NCBI GenBank assembly: GCA_030446805.1
Contig: JAUJMO010000002.1
Location: forward strand, 1-64,000
Source of the DNA: Caulobacteraceae bacterium
GTDB taxonomy: Bacteria > Pseudomonadota > Alphaproteobacteria > Caulobacterales > Caulobacteraceae
Direction of reading: 5' to 3'
DNA length: 64,000 bases
In this document: positions 42,601 through 50,886 of the stretch, in pieces
Layout: every line of letters starts with the position of its first letter
How positions within the stretch are numbered: the first letter of the stretch is position 1
Made by a program: the position numbers and the translations under genes
The notes under the pieces: model-generated
What the model was told of the DNA's origin: nothing
Seen by the model: only the letters and a program-made list of their open reading frames with translations
Database searches by the model: none

Positions 42601-44785
42601 CGAGCGCGAACTGGCCGTTCGTTTGGAGCGCACCGCCTGGGAGCAGCGAGGGCTGGTCGAGGCGCTGGACGCCAAGGTCGGCGAAACCGAACGCGGGTTC
42701 GCCGATCGCCTGGAGCAGACGGTGGGGGAGACCCGCCGCGAACTGGAGCAAGTCGTCGGCGCGCGGCTCGGCCAGACGGAGCGCGAGCTGGCCAGTCGGC
42801 TTTCCGAGACGATCGAGCAGACCGAGCGTGACTGGTCCCAGTCGCTGCAAGCCGCCGTGGCGGAGCCTCGCAGCGTCATCGCCGATCTCGAGCAGCGGCT
42901 GGACCAGACGGAGCGCGACGCCTCCGACCGGCTGCAGAGCTCGCTGGCCCAACTCGTCTCGCGGGTGGACCAGGTTTCTGTGGAGGCGCTGGACGAGTTC
43001 AAGTCCGATCCGGCCGACCTGGCCCTGCCGGAGACCGGCCTGCAGGCCCAGGCTGGCGCGGTGGACACCATCCCCGCTGGAGCCGAGGAGGACGACGACC
43101 TCCAACCCTTCTCGGCCTTCGCAACGGCGGACGGGTTCCGTCACGCCCCGCTGGAGCTGGACGATCCCTTCGTTCCGGCGGCCATCGCGCCGGTGGTGAC
43201 CACCGTTCTGGCGGAAGTCGCCGAGCCCGAGCAGCCGGTCGTCTATGCGGCGCCGGCGGTTGAACCAGCTCCGGCTGAACCCGCCCCGGCTGAACCCGCT
43301 CCGGCTGAACCCGCTCCGGTCGAAGCCGCGGCGGCCGACCCGGCCCCCACCCCGGCGAGCCTCATGGACGAGGGTTACGGCGCCGACTTCGACGTGGACG
43401 ACGAGTTCGTGACGGCCACGCCGGCTCCCGCCCTCGCCGCCGCTCCGCCGGTCGAGCTCCCGGTCCAGGGGACGCCCGCGGAGGAGTGGAGCTTCGACGT
43501 CGAGCCCACGCAAGCGGCCGGCCCGGAAGCGGTCGCCTCCGAGCCCGCCGCACCGCAGGGCGAAAGCGCCCCCGTAGAGGCCGCCGCGAGCCTGTCGCCC
43601 ACCCGGCGGCTGATCGAGGAGGCCCGGGCCAAGGCCAAGGCCGCCAGCGACGACGGCAAGCCGGCCCGCAAGGGCAAGGTCTCCGCGCTGGACCTGGGAC
43701 CCCCGCCGCCCATGATCGGGCTGCGCGGCTCGGGCCTGCGCGCGCCCAATGTAGGCGGTTTCCTGGGCCGCCTGGGCAAGAAGAAGGAGGACAAGGACGC
43801 CTCCACCGTGCGCACCACGGCGCTCGTGGCGGGGGTCAGCTTCGCCGCCAGCGCCATGTTCGCAGGCACCTGGCTACTGAACGAGAAGGGCGACGGGGCC
43901 GAAGCGGAGACCTCCGCCAAGGTCGCGGCCGGACCCGCCGCCTCGTCCCAGGGTGCGACGCCCCTGGCCGCCTCCCTGGTGGTGACCAGCCCCAACGCCA
44001 CGGCGGCGGCCGTGGCCCCGCCCACGCCCAACCCGGACGGGCCCCTGCTCTATGCGGGCGCGGTACGCGCCTTTCAGGCCGGCCAGAACGAAGCGGGCCA
44101 GCGCGACCTCCGCATCGCGGCGGAGGGCGGTCATCCGCCCGCCCAGCTCTACCTCGCCACCCTGTACAGCGAAGGCCGGGGCGGGCTGCAACGCGACCCG
44201 GTGCAGGCGCGCCGCTGGACGGCCAGCGCCGCGGCGCTGGGCAATCGGACGGCCATGCACAACCTGGCCATGTCCTTCGTGGAAGGAGAGGGCGGCGCCA
44301 CCGATTACGCAGCGGCGGCCCAGTGGTTCCGGCGTGCGGCCGACCTTGGCCTGACGGACAGCCAGTACAACCTCGGCTACCTGTTCGAGCAGGGCCGGGG
44401 CGTGCCCCCCGACCCGACCGAAGCCTACAAGTGGTATCTGATCGCGGCCCGCCTGGGCGGCGACGCCGAGGCCCGCTCGAGCGCGGAGCGGCTGCGGTCC
44501 ACGCTGACGCCTGTGGCCCAGGCCACGGCCGAACGCACCGCCCTGGCTTTCCGTCCGGCGGCGACGCCGATTCCGGCCGCCGCGCCCGCGACGACGGTGC
44601 AGCCCCAACTGGCGGCGGCGCAGCAAGCGCTGTCACGGTTGGGCTACTATCGCGGTCCGTCGGACGGCGTGCCCTCGCCTGCGCTCAGTCGCGCCATCGC
44701 GGCCTGGCAGAGCAGCGCCGGCCTGGAGCCCACGGGAGCCGTCACGGGCGACACGCTGCAGCGGCTGCAGTCGGCGGCCGGCTAG
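39644..44785 (+). CDS. podJ: PodJ-type cell-pole localisation factor (1713 aa)
   Basis: PodJ marks the new cell pole and recruits polar proteins in Caulobacter. The chain has a short cytoplasmic start SVKGIDPQAREIAKDLARRS, a Pro/Arg-rich linker, about 950 residues of coiled coil (roughly 150-1110) with internal repeats, a Pro/Ala/Glu-rich tract (about 1206-1236), one membrane helix near 1391-1411 (LVAGVSFAASAMFAGTWLL), Sel1 repeats (for example AQLYLATLYSEGRGG and AMHNLAMSFVEGEGG) and a C-terminal peptidoglycan-binding domain (LSRLGYYRGPSDG). That order is diagnostic of PodJ, but Caulobacter PodJ is about 970 residues, so the cytoplasmic coiled coil is greatly extended. GGGGAG precedes the ATG. 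CtrA, DnaA and CcrM sites lie upstream. Confidence 0.9.
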   Translation: MSANAPWSVKGIDPQAREIAKDLARRSGQTLGEWINSMIIEGGKGEAPPPAARLEPEPGRISAREDRRPEREAPRDREYAREPAYADQRDAFFDEYRQPEPERYAEPRSRRATAGLYPEAPRAAPPARSRFDFEDLGVDELTRLARAVERLGSRVEQADGRTTMAVTSVDQAVAGVLSRLEMVERDQSAVVSRLESAVEDRLRRLEENEGGSRQLEAVRQLESALGKVALQLFEGEQRTSAAVADLRHGLKDVDSRIERVAGEIQADVRESLSESEARVRAALNEIREEGKSAEHRARAAFAVLREEINEGDNRARAAAEALQVQIEVNETGARAALEQVRAELHQQLEREAAGTQNTLGEFRGELGEIETRTRRTVDDLKNRVERAEQRAAAAPLLPPRPQPEPGVLVEQVVARVAERLERAEDKTGEALRSLESSFAALDRRLQAAEGQLDPRAAAALEEQVGARFESLAAELTSQMEAARHEMADRLTDVADNRRLDEMEAALRDLQRHAEAAERRQSDAIERMGREVMRVTEALNARVAGVEVQTGETVARLSEQLGARLLEVETGTDRAVAETVQKLDTRVGALETQTGEIVSRAAEALTSRLAGAEVQFGQAAEALGARVAAVETQVGQTVTEATETLGSRVAAVEAKADEAVARAAEALTSRVAGVEAQVEQVAEALGARVVAAETQVGQAVLEATDLLGSRVAAVESKADEAVARASEVLTSRVAELEAELADQGRRTLEQVTDALHDRLAGAETQAGEAVARATEALTARVESVEAQTGEAVDRVIGIVEKRLQRTDETQAAALETLGGEMARISERLADRIDNAERRSAEAIEEVGDKVGEVSERLNQRYERAATSLSERMRESEERLARVLEETRARLDARLAEAQRGLMDTIDHRVGSSERGFSQALESQVGDVAQSLSGRLDQVVAEVRRELVQTVDARVGETERGFVERLEQSVGETRRDLTETLDARVGETERELAVRLERTAWEQRGLVEALDAKVGETERGFADRLEQTVGETRRELEQVVGARLGQTERELASRLSETIEQTERDWSQSLQAAVAEPRSVIADLEQRLDQTERDASDRLQSSLAQLVSRVDQVSVEALDEFKSDPADLALPETGLQAQAGAVDTIPAGAEEDDDLQPFSAFATADGFRHAPLELDDPFVPAAIAPVVTTVLAEVAEPEQPVVYAAPAVEPAPAEPAPAEPAPAEPAPVEAAAADPAPTPASLMDEGYGADFDVDDEFVTATPAPALAAAPPVELPVQGTPAEEWSFDVEPTQAAGPEAVASEPAAPQGESAPVEAAASLSPTRRLIEEARAKAKAASDDGKPARKGKVSALDLGPPPPMIGLRGSGLRAPNVGGFLGRLGKKKEDKDASTVRTTALVAGVSFAASAMFAGTWLLNEKGDGAEAETSAKVAAGPAASSQGATPLAASLVVTSPNATAAAVAPPTPNPDGPLLYAGAVRAFQAGQNEAGQRDLRIAAEGGHPPAQLYLATLYSEGRGGLQRDPVQARRWTASAAALGNRTAMHNLAMSFVEGEGGATDYAAAAQWFRRAADLGLTDSQYNLGYLFEQGRGVPPDPTEAYKWYLIAARLGGDAEARSSAERLRSTLTPVAQATAERTALAFRPAATPIPAAAPATTVQPQLAAAQQALSRLGYYRGPSDGVPSPALSRAIAAWQSSAGLEPTGAVTGDTLQRLQSAAG
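41440..41811 (+). repeat. 186-bp internal tandem repeat in podJ
   Basis: Two consecutive units of 62 codons share most of their sequence; for example GAGGCGCTGGGCGCCCG recurs at 41501 and 41687, exactly 186 bp apart, and both encode EALGAR followed by ETQVGQ and GSRVAAVE. A partial third unit begins at about 41812. Later in the gene (42480-42850) a shorter motif, VGETERG, recurs about every 36 or 72 residues. Confidence 0.8.
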
Positions 44786-44825
44786 GGGTTCCACGCCCGC
44801 CCCGTCCGGGTGCTAAGGACAGGGC

Positions 44826-45746
44826 GTGGACGTCTATCTCCCCATTGCCGAGATTTCAGTCAACGCGCCCCTGCTGGTCGCGTTGGGGGCGGCCGTGGGA
44901 TTCATCTCCGGCCTGTTCGGCATCGGCGGCGGGTTCCTGATGACGCCGGTGCTGGTGCTCATGGGCGTGCCCTCGGCGGTGGCCGTGGCCAGCGAAGCCA
45001 ACCACGTCACCGGCTCCTCGGTCTCCAGCGTGATCGCCTATCGTCGACGGCGGGCGGTCGACTTCCGCATGGGAGGGGTGATGGCCGCCGGAGGCGCGAT
45101 CGGGTCCTTCATCGGGGTGGAGGTGTTTCGCTGGCTGCGCCTGCTGGGCCAGGCCGATCTGGTGGTCTCGCTCTCCTATCTCGTGTTTCTGAGCATCATC
45201 GGCGCCTTGATGCTTTCGGAAAGCCTGGGACAGGTGCTCCGGCGGCGGCGCGGCGAAGCCCTGACCAGGCCCCTACGCGCCCGCCGGCCCGGCTGGCATC
45301 GCCTGCCCTGGCGGATGCGCTTTCCGCGATCGCGGCTCTACATCAGCGTGATCCCCCCCGTGCTGCTGGGCGTTGGCGTGGGCGTGCTGTCCGCCATCAT
45401 GGGCGTGGGCGGCGGGTTCATCCTGGTGCCGGCCATGATCTATCTGCTCCGGATGCCCGCCAGCGTGGTGGTGGGCACCAGCCTGTTCCAGATCGTCATC
45501 ACCACGGCCATCACCAGCGTTCTCCAGGCCGGACGCAATCAGACGGTGGACGTGGTGCTGGCGACCTTGCTGCTCGTGGGCGGAGTGGTCGGCGCCCAGT
45601 TCGGGGCGCGGCTCTCCATGCGTTTCCGCCCCGAGACGCTGCGGGCGGTCCTGGGCCTGATCGTGCTCCTGGTGGGCCTGCGCATGGGGCTCAGTCTGAT
45701 CGTCCGTCCGGAGGACATGTTCCAGCTCGCGCCGGGAGGCTCCTAG
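44826..45746 (+). CDS. TauE/SafE family membrane transporter
   Basis: The protein (306 aa, GTG start) has about eight membrane helices in two homologous halves: LGAAVGFISGLFGIGGGFLM in the first and VLSAIMGVGGGFILVPAM in the second, the signature G-x-GGG repeats of the TauE/SafE family. Members are proposed to export sulfite, sulfonates or other organic anions. It forms a tight run with the TIGR02186 gene (next start directly after its stop), a pairing frequent in alphaproteobacteria. Confidence 0.92.
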   Translation: MDVYLPIAEISVNAPLLVALGAAVGFISGLFGIGGGFLMTPVLVLMGVPSAVAVASEANHVTGSSVSSVIAYRRRRAVDFRMGGVMAAGGAIGSFIGVEVFRWLRLLGQADLVVSLSYLVFLSIIGALMLSESLGQVLRRRRGEALTRPLRARRPGWHRLPWRMRFPRSRLYISVIPPVLLGVGVGVLSAIMGVGGGFILVPAMIYLLRMPASVVVGTSLFQIVITTAITSVLQAGRNQTVDVVLATLLLVGGVVGAQFGARLSMRFRPETLRAVLGLIVLLVGLRMGLSLIVRPEDMFQLAPGGS

Positions 45747-46532
45747 GTGGGCGTCGCGCTTCCGCCTCCACCGCCCGCGCCGGTCGTGCTCGCGCCCCCG
45801 CGCGCCCGGGTCAGCGCGGCCCTGACGGACACACGAATCCAGGTCAGCTCCGACTTCCGCGGCGCGCGCATCGTGCTCTACGGGGCCGTGTTCGACCCCG
45901 AGCGTGCGCGGCACGACGTGGTGGTGGTGGTTCGCGGTCCGGAGGAGCCGGTGCGCATCGTGCGCAAGGTTCGCATCGCCGGCCTGTGGCTGAACACCCC
46001 GCCCGAGGTCTTCCGCGGCGCACCCGGTTATTACATGGCCGCCTCCAACCGGCCCTTGGCGGAGGTGACCGGCTTCGCCTGGAGGCGGCGCCTGAGGTTG
46101 GGGGTGGACAACATCGCCCTGGAGCAGGAGGCGCAGCGCACCGAAACGCTTTACGGCGTCGAGGGCGTGCTCGTGAGCCCTCTGGAGGAGGACTACTTCG
46201 ACTTCCGGCGCGCCGTCGTTCGGCTGAAACAGCGGGAAGGCCTCTACGCCGCCGACAGCGACGCCGTGCGCTTCGTCGACGACGGACTTTTCCGCGCAGA
46301 CATCGCGCTGCCGGCCGTCGCTCCCACGGGGCGCTACGAGGCGGACATCCACCTGTTCCGGGATGGCCGCCCTGTGGCTCTCCGCACCCGGACGCTGACC
46401 GTGGAGAAGGTCGGGCTGGAGCGGTTCCTGTACATTCTCGCCCATGAAAGGCCCTGGACCTATGGCGTCGTCTCCGTCCTCCTCGCCCTCACCGCAGGCT
46501 GGACCGCGTCCGCCGTCTTCCGAAGACGCTGA
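45747..46532 (+). CDS. TIGR02186 family protein (Alph_Pro_TM, PF09608)
   Basis: The 261-aa protein matches the alphaproteobacterial family that accompanies TauE transporters: ALTDTRIQVSSDFRGARIVL and LYGAVFDPERARHDVVVVVR, then a PGYYMAASNRPL segment, a long mixed region and one C-terminal membrane helix, WTYGVVSVLLALTAGWTAS. Relatives are usually exported with the bulk in the periplasm and a C-terminal anchor. Here the GTG start directly follows the previous stop, and the N-terminus is Pro-rich (ALPPPPPAPVVLAPP) without a convincing signal peptide, so the start may lie inside the TauE gene in this frame or export may differ. Function unknown. Confidence 0.85.
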   Translation: MGVALPPPPPAPVVLAPPRARVSAALTDTRIQVSSDFRGARIVLYGAVFDPERARHDVVVVVRGPEEPVRIVRKVRIAGLWLNTPPEVFRGAPGYYMAASNRPLAEVTGFAWRRRLRLGVDNIALEQEAQRTETLYGVEGVLVSPLEEDYFDFRRAVVRLKQREGLYAADSDAVRFVDDGLFRADIALPAVAPTGRYEADIHLFRDGRPVALRTRTLTVEKVGLERFLYILAHERPWTYGVVSVLLALTAGWTASAVFRRR

Positions 46533-46977
46533 ACGCCACTCCCGCGCGGCTTGGCTTTTGGGGCTGGCCGGCCTGATCCCCTTTTGGCTGGCGGCCGGAA
46601 CCTATGCTTTCGGCTCACCGCAACTCGCTGGCCCGGCTCTGCTGTCCCTGCTGGCCTATTCGGCGGCCATCCTGTCGTTCCTGGGCGGCGCCCGTTGGGG
46701 CCTGGAGCTGGCCGCCCGCCGCCCGCCGCGGGCGACCGTGCTGGCCCTGTCCAACCTGCCGCCGCTCGCCGGTTGGCTGCTGCTGGCCGGCGGCGGCGGT
46801 TTCGGCCTCACGGAGGTGCAGGCGCTTGGCGGCTTCCTGCTGGCCTTCGCCGTTCAGGGCGCCTGGGACGTCCGCGCCTCCGCCTCGCCCCCCTGGTACC
46901 GGCGGCTGCGGGGCGTTCTGACCCTGGGCGCCGGCCTGGCTCTAGCGCTGGCGCTCGCGACCACCCTGCGGGCGTGA
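46462..46977 (+). CDS. DUF3429 family membrane protein
   Basis: The protein of 171 aa (ATG at 46462 with AAAGG 10 nt upstream; ATG at 46444 is the alternative) has a Ser/Pro-rich cytoplasmic start and five hydrophobic segments. LLGLAGLIPFWLAAGTYAFG, SAAILSFLGGARWGLEL and FAVQGAWDVRASASPPWYRR match DUF3429, a family of inner-membrane proteins of unknown role found across proteobacteria. It overlaps the 3' end of the TIGR02186 gene by 71 bp in another frame, so both are probably made from one transcript. Confidence 0.82.
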   Translation: MASSPSSSPSPQAGPRPPSSEDAERHSRAAWLLGLAGLIPFWLAAGTYAFGSPQLAGPALLSLLAYSAAILSFLGGARWGLELAARRPPRATVLALSNLPPLAGWLLLAGGGGFGLTEVQALGGFLLAFAVQGAWDVRASASPPWYRRLRGVLTLGAGLALALALATTLRA

Positions 46978-47229
46978 AGGGGCCGGCCGCGCCCGGCTGA
47001 CGTTCCGCTGCACGATCGGCAGGATGGAGCAGCCCCGCTCATCCCGCTTGAGCAGGGCCTGCATGAGATGTGCGTCCGGCAGCTCTCCCAGCTTGCGGCC
47101 TTCGAGCGGGGCGGCGCTCCGGGGCGGCGACACGGACGGGCCCGCGTGCTGGACACCCTCGCGAAGGCAGGGGCGTGGCCCGGGCGCGGCCACAGCCGCC
47201 GTGACCGAGAGAACGAGCAGAACCAACAT
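46942..47229 (-). CDS. Small exported protein (95 aa)
   Basis: The gene has an excellent ribosome site, CAGGAGG, 7 nt before the ATG at 47227-47229. It encodes a signal peptide MLVLLVLSVTAAVA with cleavage expected near APGPRPC, then a short Pro-rich segment and LEGRKLGELPDAHLMQALLK with a later Cys in RGCSILPIVQRN, and a basic tail. The Gly-Glu-Leu-Pro-Asp-Ala-His stretch and the late Cys resemble small periplasmic proteins of Caulobacterales, so a disulfide between the two mature cysteines is possible. I cannot name the family. The 3' end overlaps the convergent DUF3429 gene by 36 bp, and the 5' end lies next to an AsnC stub. Confidence 0.55.
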   Translation of the reverse strand: MLVLLVLSVTAAVAAPGPRPCLREGVQHAGPSVSPPRSAAPLEGRKLGELPDAHLMQALLKRDERGCSILPIVQRNVSRARPAPSRPQGGRERQR

Positions 47230-47284
47230 GGCGAGCCTCCTGGATCGGGCGAAGCTTAGCACATCTGCGGAACCGGTGACACCG

Positions 47285-47362
47285 TCGGCCCAGCTCTTGG
47301 TTGGTGATCCGGGCGTCCGCCTGAAGGACGCGGAGGATGCGTCTGTGGATCTCGTCGAGCAT
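47285..47362 (-). pseudogene. N-terminal stub of an Lrp/AsnC family regulator
   Basis: From the ATG at 47360-47362 the minus strand reads MLDEIHRRILRVLQADARIT followed by NQEL, the hallmark N-terminal helix-turn-helix start of Lrp/AsnC regulators. The following residues do not continue the helix-turn-helix in this frame; a shifted frame gives ADGV and then unrelated sequence running into the small exported protein gene. The ligand-binding RAM domain is absent. I read it as a truncated regulator. Between this stub and the TonB receptor start at 47604 I see no gene. Confidence 0.6.
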
Positions 47363-47603
47363 GAAACCGTCCTTGTGGAGAGCAGGGCCCGTCCATGGGA
47401 CGCCGCGCGCCCAGTCTGGCGCGGAAGAACCTTCTCCCCTCGAAGGTTTCCTCCGAAGGAAGTTCTGCCGGAGCCCGGATAAAGAGATGATACTGCGGCC
47501 GAGGAGGCGCTACGGTCCAAAGCTCTGCGGAGGGCGAACTCTGCGGCGGAAGCCTTGCGGCGAGAGAGCGCCCGGCCTCCGAGTCAGAGAAGGGGAACGG
47601 GGC

Positions 47604-50507
47604 GTGCGAAGACAACTGTTTGGCACAAGCATGCTTGTGGGGCTTTTCGCCGGCGTGCTGGCGCATCCGGCCTGGTCGCAAACTGCAGCCGAGACGCCTG
47701 CTCCTCAGACGGCACCCGCCGCTCCTCAGACGGCGCCCGCCGCCGACGAGGAAGTCGAGGAACTCGAGGAGGTCATCGTCACCGGCTCGCGCATCGTGCG
47801 CAACGGCAATGAAGCTCCGACGCCCACCACCGTATTGTCAGCGGAGGACATTCAGGAGCGCAACCCGACCAACATCGCCGATTATATCACCCAGCTGCCG
47901 TCGATGGGCATAGGCAACACCCCGCGCACGACGACGCTGTTCGCCAACGCCACGGGCGGGGCGAACCTGCTGAGCGCGCGCGGCCTCGGCGTCACCCGGA
48001 CGCTGGTGCTGCTTGACGGCCGCCGCGTCGTAGGCTCCGGCTTGTTGCCGGCGGTGGACATCAACCTGCTGCCGCAGAACCTGGTGCAGCGTGTCGATGT
48101 AGTGACGGGCGGCGCTTCGGCTGCCTATGGGTCTGACGCGGTCGCTGGCGTCGTCAACTTCATCCTGGATACCAGGTTCACCGGCCTCAAGGGCGGGCTC
48201 AACTTCAGTCAGACCGAGTACGGCGACGGCAGGATAGCCTCCGGCGATCTTGCTCATGGCAGGCCGTTCGCGGGCGGCAGGGGCCACCTTTTGCTGAGCG
48301 GCAACTACTACAAGGGGGAGAGGATCGACTTCTTCGAGCATCCCCGCGACTGGTTCCAGCCTGGGCTTCGCCTGCTGAACAATCCGGCCTGGACGGCGAC
48401 CAACGGCCAGCCCGGGCAAATCGTGCGCACCGACGCGGGCTTCAACAGCACCCCTGGCGGCGTCATCGCCACGGGCCCGCTGAGGGGCACGGCCTTCGGT
48501 CCCGGCGGAACGGTCGGCTCGTTCATCTTCGGGCCCATCCAGCAAGGCCAAGTGCAGGCCGGCGGCACAGTGGAGTCCATTCCCATCCGTGGAGCGCTGC
48601 TGCCCGACGACGAGCACTGGAGCGTCTATGGCCGCGCCAGTTACGAGCTCACCGACAATATCACCGCCATCTTCGAAGCGAGCTACGCCGGAAACGACAC
48701 CATCAACTGGTCCGCGGTGTTCAACCGCCAGGGTCCCACCGCGATCACTATCACGCGGGACAACCCCTTCATCCCGGCGGCCACGCAACAGGCGATGGAC
48801 CGGGCCGGCGTCAGGTCGTTCCAGATGAACCGGCTCTTCTATGACGTGATCAACACGCCCGGGACGCACATCGGCGAGGCGGGCTACAACCGGCGTCAGG
48901 ACCGCATCCTGGCGGCGCTGGAAGGCAGCTTCCTCAGCAGCGGCAGGTGGCGGGCCTATTATCAGCGCGGCCATAGCTACGTATATTACACCCGCGACAA
49001 CAATATCATTCCCAGGCGCTTGAACCTGGCCATCGATGTGATCGCCAATCCAGCGACCGGCGGCGTGCCGGGGGTCGCGGCCGGGGCGCCGATCTGCCGC
49101 TCCACGCTCGCCAGTCCGACCAATGGTTGCGTGCCTATGAACCTGTTCGGCGAGGGATCGCTGGGAGCCGCCTCGATCGCCTGGGTCACGGGCCTTAGCG
49201 ACGGGTTGCGGACGCGCCAGGATCTCGATGTCTACCAGGATGTCTGGTCGATCGACGGCCAGTACAGCCCCTTCTCCACATGGGCCGGCCCGGTCTCGGT
49301 CGCCGCCGGTTTGGAATATCGCGAGGAGTCCTTCTCCGCGACCGCCGACGAACTCTCCCTCCAGTCTCTTTGGGCGGTGGGCAACTTCAAGGCCGCGAGC
49401 AACGGCTACAATGTGAAGGAAGCCTTCGGCGAAGTCCTTGTGCCGCTGCTGAGCGATGCGCGCTTGGCGAAGAACCTGGAGTTCAACGGCGCGGTTCGGC
49501 GGACGGAGTATTCGACGAGCGGCCCGGTGACCACGTGGAAGGCGGGTCTGACCTGGGATATCAACGACGACCTGAGGTTGCGCGGCACGCGCTCGCGCGA
49601 CATCCGGGCGCCCAACCTGAATGACCTGTTCGCCCCCAGCAGCCAGTTCGTGAACGCCTTTTTGGATCGGAGCCAGCCGGGCAGCCCGCAGGTGCCCAAC
49701 ATCACCTTGAACGGCGGCAATCCAAACCTGACGCCGGAGATCGCCGACACCTCGACGGCGGGCGGGGTCTATCAGCCCCAGTGGCTGCCGGGTTTCGGCC
49801 TCTCCGTCGACTATTACAAAATCGAAATCAGGGACGCGATCGTCGCCGTCGGCGGGCAGCAGATTATCGACATCTGCTTTGGTTTCGGACGGCCGGCCAA
49901 TCCGGCGGTCTGCGACTCGATCGTCAGGGCGCCGGGCGCCACCAATCTGGTCAACGCCACGATCTTCACCAGCGGCATCAACGCGCAGAATGTGCTCGCC
50001 GAGGGCGTGGATTACGAGGCGAGCTATCGGACCGACCTCGACCGGATCATCGGCGCTGCGCCGGGCTCGATCAACCTGCGGCTGCTGGTCTCGCAGCGGC
50101 TTGCGGACGAGACCAACCTGCCGGGCAGCGCCCAGCCTCCGATCCTGGGCACCATCGGCAGCCTGAAGTGGCGTGGCCTGATGACGGCCACCTATGCCGT
50201 CGGCCCGAGCAGTACGACCCTGACGACGCGCTATATCGGTGGGGGCAAGATCACCAACCAGCCGGAGACCAGCCGCACGGGCATTCCTGAGGAATTCAAC
50301 CGTGTGGACCCGGTGTTGTATTTCGACCTTGCGGAGAATTACGAGGTCACCATCGGCGGCCGCACGGTGACGCTGTTCGGCGTGGTGGAGAACCTGTTCG
50401 ATCGCGATCCCGAACCGGTCCCCAGCAGCGGCACCTCGTTCGGCACGTCGACGATTTATGACCTGCTGGGCCGGTCCTATCGCGCCGGCTTGCGTTTCAG
50501 GTTCTAA
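47604..50507 (+). CDS. TonB-dependent outer-membrane receptor
   Basis: The 967-aa protein starts at a GTG (AAGGGGAACGGGG upstream) and has a signal peptide ending near HPAWSQT, then an Ala/Pro/Thr stretch and a TonB-box-like EEVIVTGSRI. The plug domain follows: LSARGLGVTRTLVLLDGRRV and DVVTGGASAAYGSDAVAGVV are typical. A 22-strand barrel is expected from the many aromatic-ended strands, and the chain ends in RAGLRFRF with the terminal Phe recognised by the BAM complex. It imports a scarce nutrient with energy from TonB-ExbBD; the substrate is not evident. The frame is open from 47337. Codon use looks less G+C-extreme than in surrounding genes. Confidence 0.93.
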   Translation: MRRQLFGTSMLVGLFAGVLAHPAWSQTAAETPAPQTAPAAPQTAPAADEEVEELEEVIVTGSRIVRNGNEAPTPTTVLSAEDIQERNPTNIADYITQLPSMGIGNTPRTTTLFANATGGANLLSARGLGVTRTLVLLDGRRVVGSGLLPAVDINLLPQNLVQRVDVVTGGASAAYGSDAVAGVVNFILDTRFTGLKGGLNFSQTEYGDGRIASGDLAHGRPFAGGRGHLLLSGNYYKGERIDFFEHPRDWFQPGLRLLNNPAWTATNGQPGQIVRTDAGFNSTPGGVIATGPLRGTAFGPGGTVGSFIFGPIQQGQVQAGGTVESIPIRGALLPDDEHWSVYGRASYELTDNITAIFEASYAGNDTINWSAVFNRQGPTAITITRDNPFIPAATQQAMDRAGVRSFQMNRLFYDVINTPGTHIGEAGYNRRQDRILAALEGSFLSSGRWRAYYQRGHSYVYYTRDNNIIPRRLNLAIDVIANPATGGVPGVAAGAPICRSTLASPTNGCVPMNLFGEGSLGAASIAWVTGLSDGLRTRQDLDVYQDVWSIDGQYSPFSTWAGPVSVAAGLEYREESFSATADELSLQSLWAVGNFKAASNGYNVKEAFGEVLVPLLSDARLAKNLEFNGAVRRTEYSTSGPVTTWKAGLTWDINDDLRLRGTRSRDIRAPNLNDLFAPSSQFVNAFLDRSQPGSPQVPNITLNGGNPNLTPEIADTSTAGGVYQPQWLPGFGLSVDYYKIEIRDAIVAVGGQQIIDICFGFGRPANPAVCDSIVRAPGATNLVNATIFTSGINAQNVLAEGVDYEASYRTDLDRIIGAAPGSINLRLLVSQRLADETNLPGSAQPPILGTIGSLKWRGLMTATYAVGPSSTTLTTRYIGGGKITNQPETSRTGIPEEFNRVDPVLYFDLAENYEVTIGGRTVTLFGVVENLFDRDPEPVPSSGTSFGTSTIYDLLGRSYRAGLRFRF

Positions 50508-50522
50508 GGACGTCCACGAACT

Positions 50523-50561
50523 CCTTCTGTCATCCCGGCCTTCGCCGCGGATGACAGAAGG
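50523..50561. terminator. Strong hairpin after the TonB receptor
   Basis: CCTTCTGTCATCC (50523-50535) and GGATGACAGAAGG (50549-50561) form a perfect 13-bp stem with a 13-nt loop, 15 nt after the stop codon. There is no T-tract, so it may be a REP-like element. The rest of the gap (50562-50886) shows no gene that I can support. Confidence 0.6.
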
Positions 50562-50886
50562 CCTGACTGAGGGGGCATTGAGGGAGCGCAGCAACCCTGG
50601 GCGCCGGCGCCTTGTTGTCCCGGTCTGGGCAGACTGAAGCGACTCGAGGCGCTCAACATGATGGCCAGTGCGCCCCCGGGGAACCGCGATCACATGCTGG
50701 CCGTCCTAGGCACTCAGCGGCCAGCCGGGCGCCTGGGCACGGCGGCCAAAAACTCGGATTGGACCTCACGTTAGGCCGGAAACTGCGGGCTAGAACGACC
50801 CAAACCGCCCGCTGCCCACTCATTCTGACCCGGCACCCTTTGCAAGCCGCTCGCAACCCCGAGCCCTTCCGCGCAGTTGGGGCTGC

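Noticed and set aside
41440-42850. Repeats in podJ as a CRISPR or minisatellite
   Set aside because: The repeats keep the reading frame, diverge by substitutions and encode coiled coil; there are no constant repeats with unique spacers.
47838-50693. Minus-strand open frame of 951 codons across the TonB receptor
   Set aside because: Antisense to a receptor with full plug and barrel motifs; no start context or family signature.
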